Assembly (NCBI RefSeq): GCF_022808865.1
Contig: NZ_JAKZLB010000004.1
Location: forward strand, 248,001 to 312,000
Reading direction: 5' to 3'
Length of the DNA stretch: 64,000 nucleotides
From: Geothrix oryzisoli
Lineage (GTDB): Bacteria > Acidobacteriota > Holophagae > Holophagales > Holophagaceae
Within the stretch, counting starts at the first letter, position 1, and every line of letters starts with the position of its first letter. Positions 24,900 through 32,548 of the stretch are shown here, one piece after another. The position numbers and the translations under genes are program-made. The notes below the pieces were generated by a model. The model saw nothing but the letters and a program-made list of their open reading frames with translations, ran no database searches and was not told the origin of the DNA.

Positions 24900-25838
24900 C
24901 TACTTCACCAGGTCGCAGTACTGCCCGGTGGACCGGATGGTCACATTGCGCTGGATGAGGAAGTCCCGGGTGCCCAGCTTCATGTTCGCGTAGGCGCCGT
25001 TGGCCACCTGGTAGGAGGTGCCGAAGGTCCAGGCGCACAGGTCGCCATTCTCGTAGCCCCGGCGGTTGTACCAGGCGCTGGCATCCGCATCCGTGGTCGC
25101 TTCCTCCAGTTCGTGGGCCAGCACGGAAACCATGCCGTCCACGCCGGCGTTGCCGTTGGGGCCGATGCTCTGGGCCGCGCAGGCGCTCAGGCACTGGGCC
25201 GCGTTGCCGATGAACGCGTACTTGATGTCCGAGCCATTGATGGTGCCGTGGGTGTGCCAGCCGCAGTACTTGCTGCAGAAGCCGGAGGACTCAGCCACGT
25301 CGGAGGAGGTGAGCACGAAGTAGATGCCGTTGGTGTCGCTGGGCAGCGCCTTGCTGTTGATGGCATCGGCCACGATGGACTGGATGTTGGCATCCGTCAG
25401 GCTGGCCCCGTAGGGATAGGCCACCGTGGTGGCGCCGCCGTAGGTCACATTCCCGGAGATCAGGTTGGACGAGCCGACATAGGTGCTGTTGATCTGGAAA
25501 TAGGGAGATCCGCCGATGGCGTTGAAGAAGTCCGTGACGATCTGCTGGCCTGAGGCGGTATCGGTGTTGTTGGCCTGGGCCCAGTTGCCATACCAGATGA
25601 TGTAGGCCGTGGGCGTGCTGAAGACCGGACCCCCGTGGTACTTGAGGGGAGCCGTCAGGGCGCTGGTGGAGCCGGCGGTGGGAGCTGCGCCGAAGACGGC
25701 ATTCGGGCCGCCATCGTTCGGGTTCACCCGGTGATGGACGATCTCCGGGGCGCGCTGGTCCTGAGCGCTGAGCGCAGGGGCCAGCCCGAAGGCAACCACC
25801 AGGGCTGTGGCGAACCAAAGCCGCGAACTGCTGTTCAT
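24900..25838 (-). CDS. Exported EXORDIUM/Phi-1 (phosphate-induced protein) family protein
   Basis: 312 aa with a signal peptide ending at ALSAQ. The family pattern is strong: LKYHGGPVFSTPTAYIIWYG, DFFNAIGGSPYFQI, IYFVLTSSDV, GFCSKYCGWHTHG, YAFIGNAAQC, and GMVSVLAHELEE followed by WYNRRGYENGDLCAWTFG. This family is best known in plants as apoplastic growth-related proteins and also occurs in soil bacteria and others. The HELEE segment looks like a zincin-type HE motif, but no activity has been shown to my knowledge. Six Cys (CSKYC, CLSAC, LC, YC) suggest three disulfides. GGAGG precedes the ATG at 25838. Confidence 0.88.
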   Translation of the reverse strand: MNSSSRLWFATALVVAFGLAPALSAQDQRAPEIVHHRVNPNDGGPNAVFGAAPTAGSTSALTAPLKYHGGPVFSTPTAYIIWYGNWAQANNTDTASGQQIVTDFFNAIGGSPYFQINSTYVGSSNLISGNVTYGGATTVAYPYGASLTDANIQSIVADAINSKALPSDTNGIYFVLTSSDVAESSGFCSKYCGWHTHGTINGSDIKYAFIGNAAQCLSACAAQSIGPNGNAGVDGMVSVLAHELEEATTDADASAWYNRRGYENGDLCAWTFGTSYQVANGAYANMKLGTRDFLIQRNVTIRSTGQYCDLVK

Positions 25839-26275
25839 GGAACCTCCTTGAAGTGGGGTGGGGGGATGGGGAAAGGCCCAGACAGGCCGATCCCGTGGGG
25901 AGAAAAGGGCTTCCCGGAACCAGCCGGCGGCAGCGGCCTGCCAACCAGCTGCAGTGATGCGGACCGTGACTGCCTGACCCGCCCTGCGAACTATCAAGAT
26001 GAAATGGACTGGGGGGAGGCTATCGATTTTGAGACTGAGTGTCTATCTATTTTCGAAAAAACAAGTGTCATTACACGAACATACCTCATCAATCTATGCA
26101 TTTTCATGGCAACAGATACCCAGTCCATGGCATATCAACCGCCCGGAAATCCAGCCTCCTGCTTCGGCCCCGAGGCAGGCCTCCGGAATCCGCCGGGGGT
26201 GCGTCAGGCCCCGGTTTGGCCTCGTTCCTGAACGGAGGTATGCTGACCCGCTCTCGTCACCTGGAAAGGCATTCC
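25839..26275. other. Long intergenic region with an A+T-rich core
   Basis: 437 bases with no supported gene between two divergent genes. The stretch about 25985-26150 is conspicuously A+T-rich compared with its surroundings. The left part must hold the promoter of the EXORDIUM-like gene, but I see no convincing hexamer pair there; the right end holds the fabH-like promoter. No repeat or RNA fold was recognised. Confidence 0.5.
26216..26244 (+). promoter_or_regulatory. Promoter for the FabH-like gene
   Basis: TTGGCC (26216-26221), 17-base spacer, TATGCT (26239-26244), about 30 bases before the start codon. Confidence 0.5.
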
Positions 26276-27334
26276 ATGCGAAGTGTGATCACCGGAACCG
26301 GCGTCGGCCTGCCTCCGCATATCGTGACCAACGAGGCGCTGTCGCGGCTCATGGACACCTCGGACGAATGGATCCGGGTGCGCAGCGGCATCCAGGAGCG
26401 GCGCTATGCGGAACCGGGGCAGGGCTCCGCGGATCTCGGCGTCCTCGCGGCCCGGGCTGCCATCGCGAAGGCCGGTCTCGGCATGGAGGACATCGATGCG
26501 GCCATCTTCGCCACCATGACGCCCGACCACGTGCTGCCGGGCAACGGCCCGCTCCTCCAGGCGGCCCTGGGCCTGCGCACGGACCTCCCCACCTTCGACC
26601 TCCGGCAGCAATGCAGCGGCTTCCTCTACGGCCTGGAACTGGCCGACCTCCTCATCCAGAGCGGGCGCTACCGGCGCGTCCTGCTCGTGGGAGCCGAAGT
26701 GCATACCGCCTTCATGCCCTGGCACCTGGGCTGGGACACCCTCATTGGCCAGTCCACCCGCGAGATCACCGACGCGGAACGCGCCGAGAACACCCTCAGC
26801 CGCGACCGGACGGTCCTCTTCGGAGACGGCGCCGGCGCGATGGTGATCGAGGGCCGTGAGGGTGACGCCGGGCTGCTGAAGACACGGCTCTTCACGGACG
26901 GCACCGGCGCGGGGGTGCTGACCATGATGGGCGCCAGCTTCAAGCGCCGTCCCTTCGTCACGGCGGAGCAGATCCAGGCCGGAGACACGCTCCCCATCAT
27001 GTCCGGCAAAGAGGTCTTCAAATCCGCCGTGACCCTCATGCCCCAGGCAGTACGCAGCGTCTGCGCCGACGCCGGGATGGCCGTGGAGGCCCTGGACCTG
27101 GTACTGGTCCACCAGGCCAACCTCCGCATCATCGAAGGCGTGCAGAAGGCCCTGGGCCTGCCGGCCGAGAAGGTGCCCCACAACATCGAGCGCTACGGCA
27201 ACACCACCGCCGCCACGCTGCCCATCCTCTTCCACGAATGCCTGCAGGATGGGCTGGTCCAGCCCGGCATGCTCGTAGCCTTCACCGCCCTCGGCTCCGG
27301 ACTGCACTGGGGCGCCGCGCTCTACCGGGCCTGA
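26276..27334 (+). CDS. Beta-ketoacyl-ACP synthase III (FabH-like)
   Basis: 352 aa thiolase-fold enzyme. The triad is complete: Cys112 in QQCSGFLYG, His278 in VHQANLRI and Asn308 in YGNTTAA. It would condense an acyl-CoA with malonyl-ACP. It is about 30 residues longer than housekeeping FabH because of an insertion around 160-180 (PWHLGWDTLIGQSTREITDAE in part), a trait of FabH-like enzymes that start special products. No other fab genes are adjacent, which also points to a specialised use. ATG at 26276. Confidence 0.9.
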   Translation: MRSVITGTGVGLPPHIVTNEALSRLMDTSDEWIRVRSGIQERRYAEPGQGSADLGVLAARAAIAKAGLGMEDIDAAIFATMTPDHVLPGNGPLLQAALGLRTDLPTFDLRQQCSGFLYGLELADLLIQSGRYRRVLLVGAEVHTAFMPWHLGWDTLIGQSTREITDAERAENTLSRDRTVLFGDGAGAMVIEGREGDAGLLKTRLFTDGTGAGVLTMMGASFKRRPFVTAEQIQAGDTLPIMSGKEVFKSAVTLMPQAVRSVCADAGMAVEALDLVLVHQANLRIIEGVQKALGLPAEKVPHNIERYGNTTAATLPILFHECLQDGLVQPGMLVAFTALGSGLHWGAALYRA

Positions 27335-27348
27335 AGCCCGGGCCCCCC

Positions 27349-28581
27349 GTGAACCTCCACATCGAGACCCTCGCCATCGCCGCCTTCGTGGTCAGCCTGG
27401 CCCTGACCTTCGCCATGACGGCCATGCGGATCTTCCTGAAGGGGCAACCGGGACTGCGGAGGTGGACCCAGGCACTCTGGCTGGTGGCGGCCGCCACGGT
27501 CCTCTTCGGCCTGCGGGGGAAGGTCCCGGATGTCGTTCCGGTCCTCGTCGGCAATGCCTTCCTCGCCCTCGCTGCGGCCCTGACCTGGATGGGCATGAGG
27601 GAGTTCTGCGGGCTGTCCCAGGACCTCCGCCCGGTGTTCGGGGTCACCGCCGCCTGTCTGGCCGTGCAGGCCATCTTCCTGTGGGGGCACCCCTCCTTCG
27701 AGGCGCGCAGCATCAACGTCATCCTGACCTCCACGATCTGGAACCTGGCCTCCGCCTGGACCCTCTACCGGCACGGACCGCCGGATCTCACCAGCAGCAC
27801 CCGGCTTGTGTCTTTCCTGTTCTTCACCGACGCCGCCATCGGCATGGGATTGATCGTCCCCAACCTGATCGGAGCCCGGCAGTCCGACCCGGGCCTGATC
27901 CAGGCGACGCAAGTGACCCAGTACCTCGCCGGCCTGGCCATCGGGACCTTCGAGGTGCTGGGACTGGCGGTCATGCTCAACCAGCGCCTGCTGGCCGAAC
28001 TCCGGCGCGTCGCCCGGGTGGATGGGCTCACGGGCATCCTCAACCGGCGGGGACTCGACGCAGAGGCGCCGAGGCTGCTGCAGATCTGCCAGCGGCAGCG
28101 GCTCCCCTGCACGCTGCTGATGGCCGACCTGGACCATTTCAAGCGCTTCAACGACACACACGGCCACGCCGGAGGGGATGGCGCCCTCCGGCACTTCGCG
28201 GCGCTCGTGGGCTCCCAGCTCCGGGCCTCGGACCTGTTCGGCCGGTACGGCGGAGAGGAATTCTGCATCCTCATGCCCGGCACCCAGGGCGACCTGGCCC
28301 GGCTGGCTGCCGAGCGCCTGCGCATCCACGTGGGTGCGAACCCCGTGCCGCTGAATGGCGCCCTGCTTCCGCTCACCGTCAGCCTGGGGTTGGCCGTCTA
28401 CGACGGGAACGGCTCCGCGGATTTCGCCGCCCTCCTCGATCAGGCCGACCAGGGCCTCTACCGGGCCAAAGCGCTGGGCCGAAACCGGGTCGAGGTGAGG
28501 GTCCCGCCCCCATCGTTCCGGCCGGACCTGCTCCAGGAAGGAGCCGCGGGCGGATTGCAGGTTCGCGGCCGGGAAGGCTAG
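27349..28581 (+). CDS. Membrane diguanylate cyclase (GGDEF)
   Basis: 410 aa. About seven membrane helices (1-210) form an unassigned sensor, followed by a GGDEF domain with the active-site GGEEF near residue 300 and DLDHFKRFND earlier. The inhibitory I-site RASD stands exactly five residues before GGEEF, so product inhibition by c-di-GMP is expected. The start is GTG at 27349, 15 bases after the FabH-like stop, so they may be co-transcribed. The cyclase is predicted active because the signature is intact. Confidence 0.92.
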   Translation: MNLHIETLAIAAFVVSLALTFAMTAMRIFLKGQPGLRRWTQALWLVAAATVLFGLRGKVPDVVPVLVGNAFLALAAALTWMGMREFCGLSQDLRPVFGVTAACLAVQAIFLWGHPSFEARSINVILTSTIWNLASAWTLYRHGPPDLTSSTRLVSFLFFTDAAIGMGLIVPNLIGARQSDPGLIQATQVTQYLAGLAIGTFEVLGLAVMLNQRLLAELRRVARVDGLTGILNRRGLDAEAPRLLQICQRQRLPCTLLMADLDHFKRFNDTHGHAGGDGALRHFAALVGSQLRASDLFGRYGGEEFCILMPGTQGDLARLAAERLRIHVGANPVPLNGALLPLTVSLGLAVYDGNGSADFAALLDQADQGLYRAKALGRNRVEVRVPPPSFRPDLLQEGAAGGLQVRGREG

Positions 28582-28584
28582 AAT
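28555..28584 (+). promoter_or_regulatory. Promoter for the small secreted protein at 28607
   Basis: TTGCAG (28555-28560), 18-base spacer, TAGAAT (28579-28584), overlapping the last codons of the cyclase gene. Confidence 0.5.
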
Positions 28585-28606
28585 CCAGCCAAACCCCGGA
28601 GTCTCC

Positions 28607-28960
28607 ATGCGTTCCATGATCCTCGGCGCCGCCTTGGTGCTGCTCCCAGCCCTTGCCCTGTCTGCCGGAACGACCAAACCCCGCCGGCATCATGCGACCG
28701 GGCCCATCAGCTCCGCCAAGGAGGCCAAGGCCATCGCCGAGCGGGAAACCGGCGGCAAGGCCGTCAGCGCCCGGCGCATCCCCCTGAATGGCGCCTCGGG
28801 CGGCTGGGAGGTGGACCTCCGCATGCCCGGCGAGGAGCGCGGCTGGCGCTGCATCCTCGACTCGGACACGCACATGGTCCACAGCAAGGCGCGCATCGAC
28901 CAGCCCGGCGCCAAGGGCAAGGCCGACGGCCCCGTCCGCATGGTCAAGGGCAGCCGCTGA
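28607..28960 (+). CDS. Small secreted PepSY-like protein
   Basis: 117 aa with a signal peptide (about 1-20, ALALSAG). The mature part has one helix with A-x-x-IAERETGGKAVSA and a strand pair (GGWEVDLRMPG, WRCILDSDTHMV), the layout of a PepSY domain, which in other proteins inhibits proteases or binds peptides and metals. This is a structural resemblance only. The ends are basic. Confidence 0.65.
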   Translation: MRSMILGAALVLLPALALSAGTTKPRRHHATGPISSAKEAKAIAERETGGKAVSARRIPLNGASGGWEVDLRMPGEERGWRCILDSDTHMVHSKARIDQPGAKGKADGPVRMVKGSR

Positions 28961-29077
28961 CGGGGGCTCCCCGATCCCCGGCGACCATTCACCGGTTTTT
29001 CCCAGCGCGCGGCCTGCCTGGCTTGACAGCCCGGCCTAGAATCGTACCTGCGGCCAGTGCCGCAAGGAGAACGACAC

Positions 29078-30124
29078 ATGGGTCTGATGGACTGGGGCAA
29101 AGCCCAATTCCTCGACATCCTCGAATGGCTGGATGACTCCAACGACACCCTGGCCTGGCGTTTCCCCATGCGGGGCCAGGAGATCCAGAACGGCGGCAAG
29201 CTCGTCGTGCGGGAAAGCCAGGAAGCCGTCTTCGTCAACGAGGGCCAGCTGGCGGACGTGTTCAAGCCCGGCACGCACAACCTCACCACCCAGAACCTGC
29301 CCATCCTCGCCACCCTGAAGGGCTGGAAGTACGGCTTCGAGAGCCCCTTCAAGAGCGATGTCTACTTCATCTCCACCAAGCTCTACAACGACCTGAAGTG
29401 GGGCACCTCGAACCCGATCATGCTGCGCGACGCCGACTTCGGCATGCTGCGCATCCGGGCCTTCGGCATCTACTCCATCAAGGTGGTGGACAGCGGCACC
29501 TTCCTCAAGCAGCTGGTGGGCACCAACGGCGTCTACACCGTGCCCGACATCTCCGAGCAGCTGCGCAAGACCATCATGAGCCGCTTCACGGACACCCTGG
29601 GCGAGGCCAAGATCCCCGCCCTCGACCTGGCCGCCAAGTACGACGAGATCTCCGACCTGGTGAAGCAGAAGCTCCAGGACGAGTTCAAGACCATGGGCCT
29701 GGAACTGTCCAAGTTCTTCGTGGAGAACATCAGCCTCCCCGAGGAAGTGGAAGCCATGATGGACAAGCGCACCGGCGTGGGCATGATGGCCCCCGTCATG
29801 GGCGCCTACACGCAGATGCAGGTGGCCGACAGCATCCCGCTCGCCGCCCAGAACCCCGGCGGCGTCGCCGGCATGGGCATGGGCGTGGGCCTGGGCTTCG
29901 GCATGGGCAACATGATGGGCCAGCAGATGACCGGCGCCGCCCAGCAGATGGGCCAGCAGGGCTTCCCCGCCGGCAGCGCTCCCGCCGCGCCTGCCGCCCC
30001 CGCCAAGTCGCTCAAGGATGAGCTCACGGACCTCAAGGAGCTCTTCGACGGCCAGCTCATCACCCAGGCCGAGTACGACGCCCAGCGCGCCGTCATCATG
30101 AAGAAGCATGGCATGGGCAACTGA
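29078..30124 (+). CDS. SPFH-domain protein with C-terminal SHOCT-like segment (virion-core/YdjI-like)
   Basis: 348 aa without a signal peptide. An SPFH/band-7-like domain covers about 30-240 (LVVRESQEAVFVNEGQLADVF, GMLRIRAFGIYSIKVVD), then a Gly/Met-rich linker (GMGMGVGLGFGMGNMMG), an Ala/Pro linker and a C-terminal short helical SHOCT-like unit (LTDLKELFDGQLITQAEYD). B. subtilis YdjI with this architecture recruits membrane-stress proteins; the same role here is inference. AAGGAG precedes the ATG. A TAGAAT (29037-29042) may be its -10. Confidence 0.87.
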   Translation: MGLMDWGKAQFLDILEWLDDSNDTLAWRFPMRGQEIQNGGKLVVRESQEAVFVNEGQLADVFKPGTHNLTTQNLPILATLKGWKYGFESPFKSDVYFISTKLYNDLKWGTSNPIMLRDADFGMLRIRAFGIYSIKVVDSGTFLKQLVGTNGVYTVPDISEQLRKTIMSRFTDTLGEAKIPALDLAAKYDEISDLVKQKLQDEFKTMGLELSKFFVENISLPEEVEAMMDKRTGVGMMAPVMGAYTQMQVADSIPLAAQNPGGVAGMGMGVGLGFGMGNMMGQQMTGAAQQMGQQGFPAGSAPAAPAAPAKSLKDELTDLKELFDGQLITQAEYDAQRAVIMKKHGMGN

Positions 30125-30142
30125 GGGCAGACCTCAGTCCTC

Positions 30143-30172
30143 AGGAAAGGGCGGCTGCGGCCGCTCTTTCCT
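30143..30172 (+). terminator. Terminator-like hairpin after the SPFH gene
   Basis: 13-bp stem AGGAAAGGGCGGC/GCCGCTCTTTCCT with one G-T pair and loop TGCG, followed by GCATTTA. Ends the SPFH transcript before the convergent CDF operon. Confidence 0.7.
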
Positions 30173-30207
30173 GCATTTACTGGAGACTGGGGACTGAAGA
30201 CCGGCCC

Positions 30208-31152
30208 CTAATGGTGATGCTCCCCCTCCGCCTCGTGCTGGTGGATGAACCGGTGGTGGTGGTGATCCGCCATCTCCCGGGTCTCGAAGTGGACCGTGAG
30301 GTGGCGGACGCCGTGGCGTTCCCACAGCAGATGCTCGATGCGTTCCAGGTGGGCCTCGGTATCCCCCAGCCGGTCGCCTTCCACGATGATGTGGGCCGTG
30401 GCGATGGTGAGGTGGCTGCACATCTTCCAGCTGCGGAAGTCCTCCACGCCGAGGATGCCTGGCAGGCTCATGAGCTCGGCCTTCACGGCCTCGTGTTCGA
30501 AGGCGGCGCGGTGCATGAGGATGCCCACCGCATCCCGCAGCAGGAGCACAGCGCCCCGCAGGATGACCGCCAGGATCACCAGGGCGATGGCCGGATCCAC
30601 CCAGCGCCAGCCAGTGAGACGGATGAGGACCATGCTCCCCACCAGGGAGACGCTGGTGAGGCTGTCGGCGAAGGCGTGCAGATAGGCGGCCTTCAGGTTG
30701 GCGTCCCGTTCCAGCAGGCTGCGGTCCCGGGGCACCAGCACCACCGTGGCGGCGATGTTCAGGAGGAGGCCGATGCCGGAGAACACCAGCACCCAGCCCG
30801 TCTGGATGGGTACGGGGTGGCGGAACCGGGCCAGGGCCTCCCAGCCCACGGCCCCCGCGAGGAACAGCAGGAACCCCACACCCACGAGGCTGTTGAAGAC
30901 TTCGAGGCGATGCCAGCCGAAGGTCCAGCGGTCGTCGGGATCGCGCCGGTTGGCCAGCCAGAGGCTCAGGATGCCCAGGCTGTTCACGAGGACATCGTTC
31001 AGGTTCTCCAGGCTGTCGCTGACCAGGCCGATGGATCCGGTCCACCAGCCACCCAGCCCCTGGAGGACGAAGCTGAGGAAGAAGATCCCGGCGCTCCAGG
31101 CCAGGCGCCCGGTGGTGCTGGGCCCGTGATGGTGGTGATGGTCCGACATCAT
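30208..31152 (-). CDS. Cation diffusion facilitator (CDF) metal transporter with altered site
   Basis: 314 aa, six membrane helices and a cytoplasmic C-terminal domain, exporting divalent metal from the cytoplasm. Both ends are His-rich (HHHHH at 5-9; HHHHRFIHQH and a terminal HHH). The helix-5 motif HAFAD is the standard H-x-x-x-D. The helix-2 motif is D46-S-L-E49-N-L-N-D53, where zinc exporters of the ZitB type have His in place of E49; this may change metal choice. The ATG overlaps the enoyl-CoA hydratase stop as ATGA. It is last of a four-gene operon. Confidence 0.92.
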   Translation of the reverse strand: MMSDHHHHHGPSTTGRLAWSAGIFFLSFVLQGLGGWWTGSIGLVSDSLENLNDVLVNSLGILSLWLANRRDPDDRWTFGWHRLEVFNSLVGVGFLLFLAGAVGWEALARFRHPVPIQTGWVLVFSGIGLLLNIAATVVLVPRDRSLLERDANLKAAYLHAFADSLTSVSLVGSMVLIRLTGWRWVDPAIALVILAVILRGAVLLLRDAVGILMHRAAFEHEAVKAELMSLPGILGVEDFRSWKMCSHLTIATAHIIVEGDRLGDTEAHLERIEHLLWERHGVRHLTVHFETREMADHHHHRFIHQHEAEGEHHH

Positions 31153-31934
31153 TCGCCCCGGTACTGGGGTTTCCGCTTGTCCCGGAAGGCGGCCAGCCCC
31201 TCCAGGCGATCCTTCGTGGGGATCACCTGGGCATAGCAGGCCTGTTCGAAGGCCAGGCCGGAGTCCCGATCCAAGGCCACCCCGCGGTTCACCGCCAGCT
31301 TTGCCATGCGCAGCGCCACGGGCCCGTTGGGGAGGATCTCGCGCGCCAAGGCGAGAGCCGCGTCCAGGGCCCCGCCTGCGGGCGCCACCCGGTCCACCAG
31401 GCCCAGCCGCTCCGCGTCGGCGGCACCGATGCGCCGGGCTGTGAAGATCAGTTCCTTGGCCCGGGAGGCCCCGATGAGCCGGGGCAGGCGCTGGGTGCCC
31501 CCGGCGCCCGGAATGATGGCCAGGGCCGTCTCCACCAGGCCCAGCTTCGCCTCCGCCCCCGCCACGCGGAGGTCCGCGGCCAGGGCCAGTTCCAGCCCGC
31601 CCCCGAAGGCCGCGCCTTCGAGCACGGCGATCACGGGCATGGGCAGATCCTCCAGCTCGGTGAAAGCCCCCCGCAGGCCATGGACGAAGGTCACGGTCTC
31701 GCCCTGGGACATCCCGGCGCGCTCCTTCAGGTCGGCCCCGGCGCAGAAGACGCCAGGCACGAGGCTGTGCACCACCACCACCCGGGCGGCGGGGTCGAAG
31801 CGCAGGTCCGCGAGGGCCTGCCGGAACTCAGCCATGAGCTGCCGGCCCAGGGCGTTCTTCGCGGCGGGGCGGTCCAGGCCCAGCAGGACGATGCCGGTAT
31901 CGTCCCCTCGGAGGCGTTCGAGCCGGACCTCCAT
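31149..31934 (-). CDS. Enoyl-CoA hydratase/isomerase-family protein (AUH-like)
   Basis: 261 aa crotonase fold. The oxyanion-hole region (FCAGADLKERAGMS), the Glu in AAFGGGLELALAADL and ETALAIIPGAGGTQRLPR are typical of the AUH/methylglutaconyl-CoA hydratase branch of leucine breakdown. The ATG at 31934 overlaps the stop of the biotinyl-domain gene (TGATG), so expression is coupled. Together with a biotinyl carrier this fits a carboxylase-hydratase step in branched-chain acyl-CoA metabolism, but the carboxylase genes are not adjacent. Confidence 0.9.
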   Translation of the reverse strand: MEVRLERLRGDDTGIVLLGLDRPAAKNALGRQLMAEFRQALADLRFDPAARVVVVHSLVPGVFCAGADLKERAGMSQGETVTFVHGLRGAFTELEDLPMPVIAVLEGAAFGGGLELALAADLRVAGAEAKLGLVETALAIIPGAGGTQRLPRLIGASRAKELIFTARRIGAADAERLGLVDRVAPAGGALDAALALAREILPNGPVALRMAKLAVNRGVALDRDSGLAFEQACYAQVIPTKDRLEGLAAFRDKRKPQYRGE

Positions 31935-32146
31935 CAACCTAACTCGACGATGGAATCCCCCTCGTTCAGGAACTGGTCGGGGGTCACGAAGACCTTCTTG
32001 ACCGTCCCCTCCTCGGGGCTGCCCACGGGAATCTGCATCTTCATGGACTCGATGATCACCAGATCCTGGTCCTCGCCGACGGCGTCGCCTTCGGCCACGC
32101 AGACTTCCAGAACCTTGCCCGCCATCTCGGCTCGCACCAGGGCCAT
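31934..32146 (-). CDS. Free-standing biotinyl (biotin carboxyl carrier) domain
   Basis: 70 aa, a complete biotinyl hammerhead: two half-barrel repeats with ESMKMQ at 33-38, so Lys36 is the expected biotin site. It has no alanine-proline linker or further domain. It should carry CO2 between a biotin carboxylase and a carboxyltransferase; the carboxyltransferase at 11800-13323 is a candidate partner. Coupled to the hydratase gene downstream. Confidence 0.9.
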   Translation of the reverse strand: MALVRAEMAGKVLEVCVAEGDAVGEDQDLVIIESMKMQIPVGSPEEGTVKKVFVTPDQFLNEGDSIVELG

Positions 32147-32182
32147 CCACCACCTCGCAGAAGATGGCTCCAGTCTAGCCCG

Positions 32183-32419
32183 CTATTCGTCCTTGTCCGA
32201 ATCGCCGATCACCACCAAGTCGTCGTCCTCGTAGGCGAAGTCACCCTCTTCCATGAGGATCTCGCGGACCTTCCCGCACTCGGGGGCATTGATGTAGAAG
32301 GCGGTGCGGGAGGAATCCGTGCCCTCGAGGATCATCAGGGGCTCATCCTCCTCCACCTCCTGGCCGGGGCGGACGAGGACGTCCACCACATAGCCCGGCC
32401 ATTCCGCCCGCACGATCAT
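32183..32419 (-). CDS. Lipoyl/biotinyl-fold protein without the modified lysine
   Basis: 78 aa with the same hammerhead pattern as its neighbour (ending EGDFAYEDDDLVVIGDS), aligned along the whole length. The turn that should hold M-K-M instead reads LEGTDSSRTAFYIN, so there is no Lys to biotinylate or lipoylate. A loss of carrier function with a retained binding or structural role is the simplest reading. It is very acidic. First gene of the four-gene operon; 36 bases separate it from the biotinyl gene. Confidence 0.75.
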   Translation of the reverse strand: MIVRAEWPGYVVDVLVRPGQEVEEDEPLMILEGTDSSRTAFYINAPECGKVREILMEEGDFAYEDDDLVVIGDSDKDE

Positions 32420-32548
32420 GCTGCCTCCCCTGGCCCATCTGTGACCTTGGCCGGGAGAGTATGGCGCCCGGGGCCCCCGCGCAAGTCCCGGAAGCCGTTC
32501 TTTTCGTCACATGTCCGGTAGGTGATACTGGAAGGCTTGGAGGATTGC

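Noticed and set aside
29023-29042. TTGACA close to TAGAAT upstream of the SPFH gene
   Set aside because: The spacer is eight bases, too short for a sigma70 promoter; only the TAGAAT may be used.
31149-32153. A single 334-codon protein joining biotinyl region and hydratase
   Set aside because: The upstream part of that frame is a shadow of the biotinyl gene; TGATG overlap and two clean domains show two genes.
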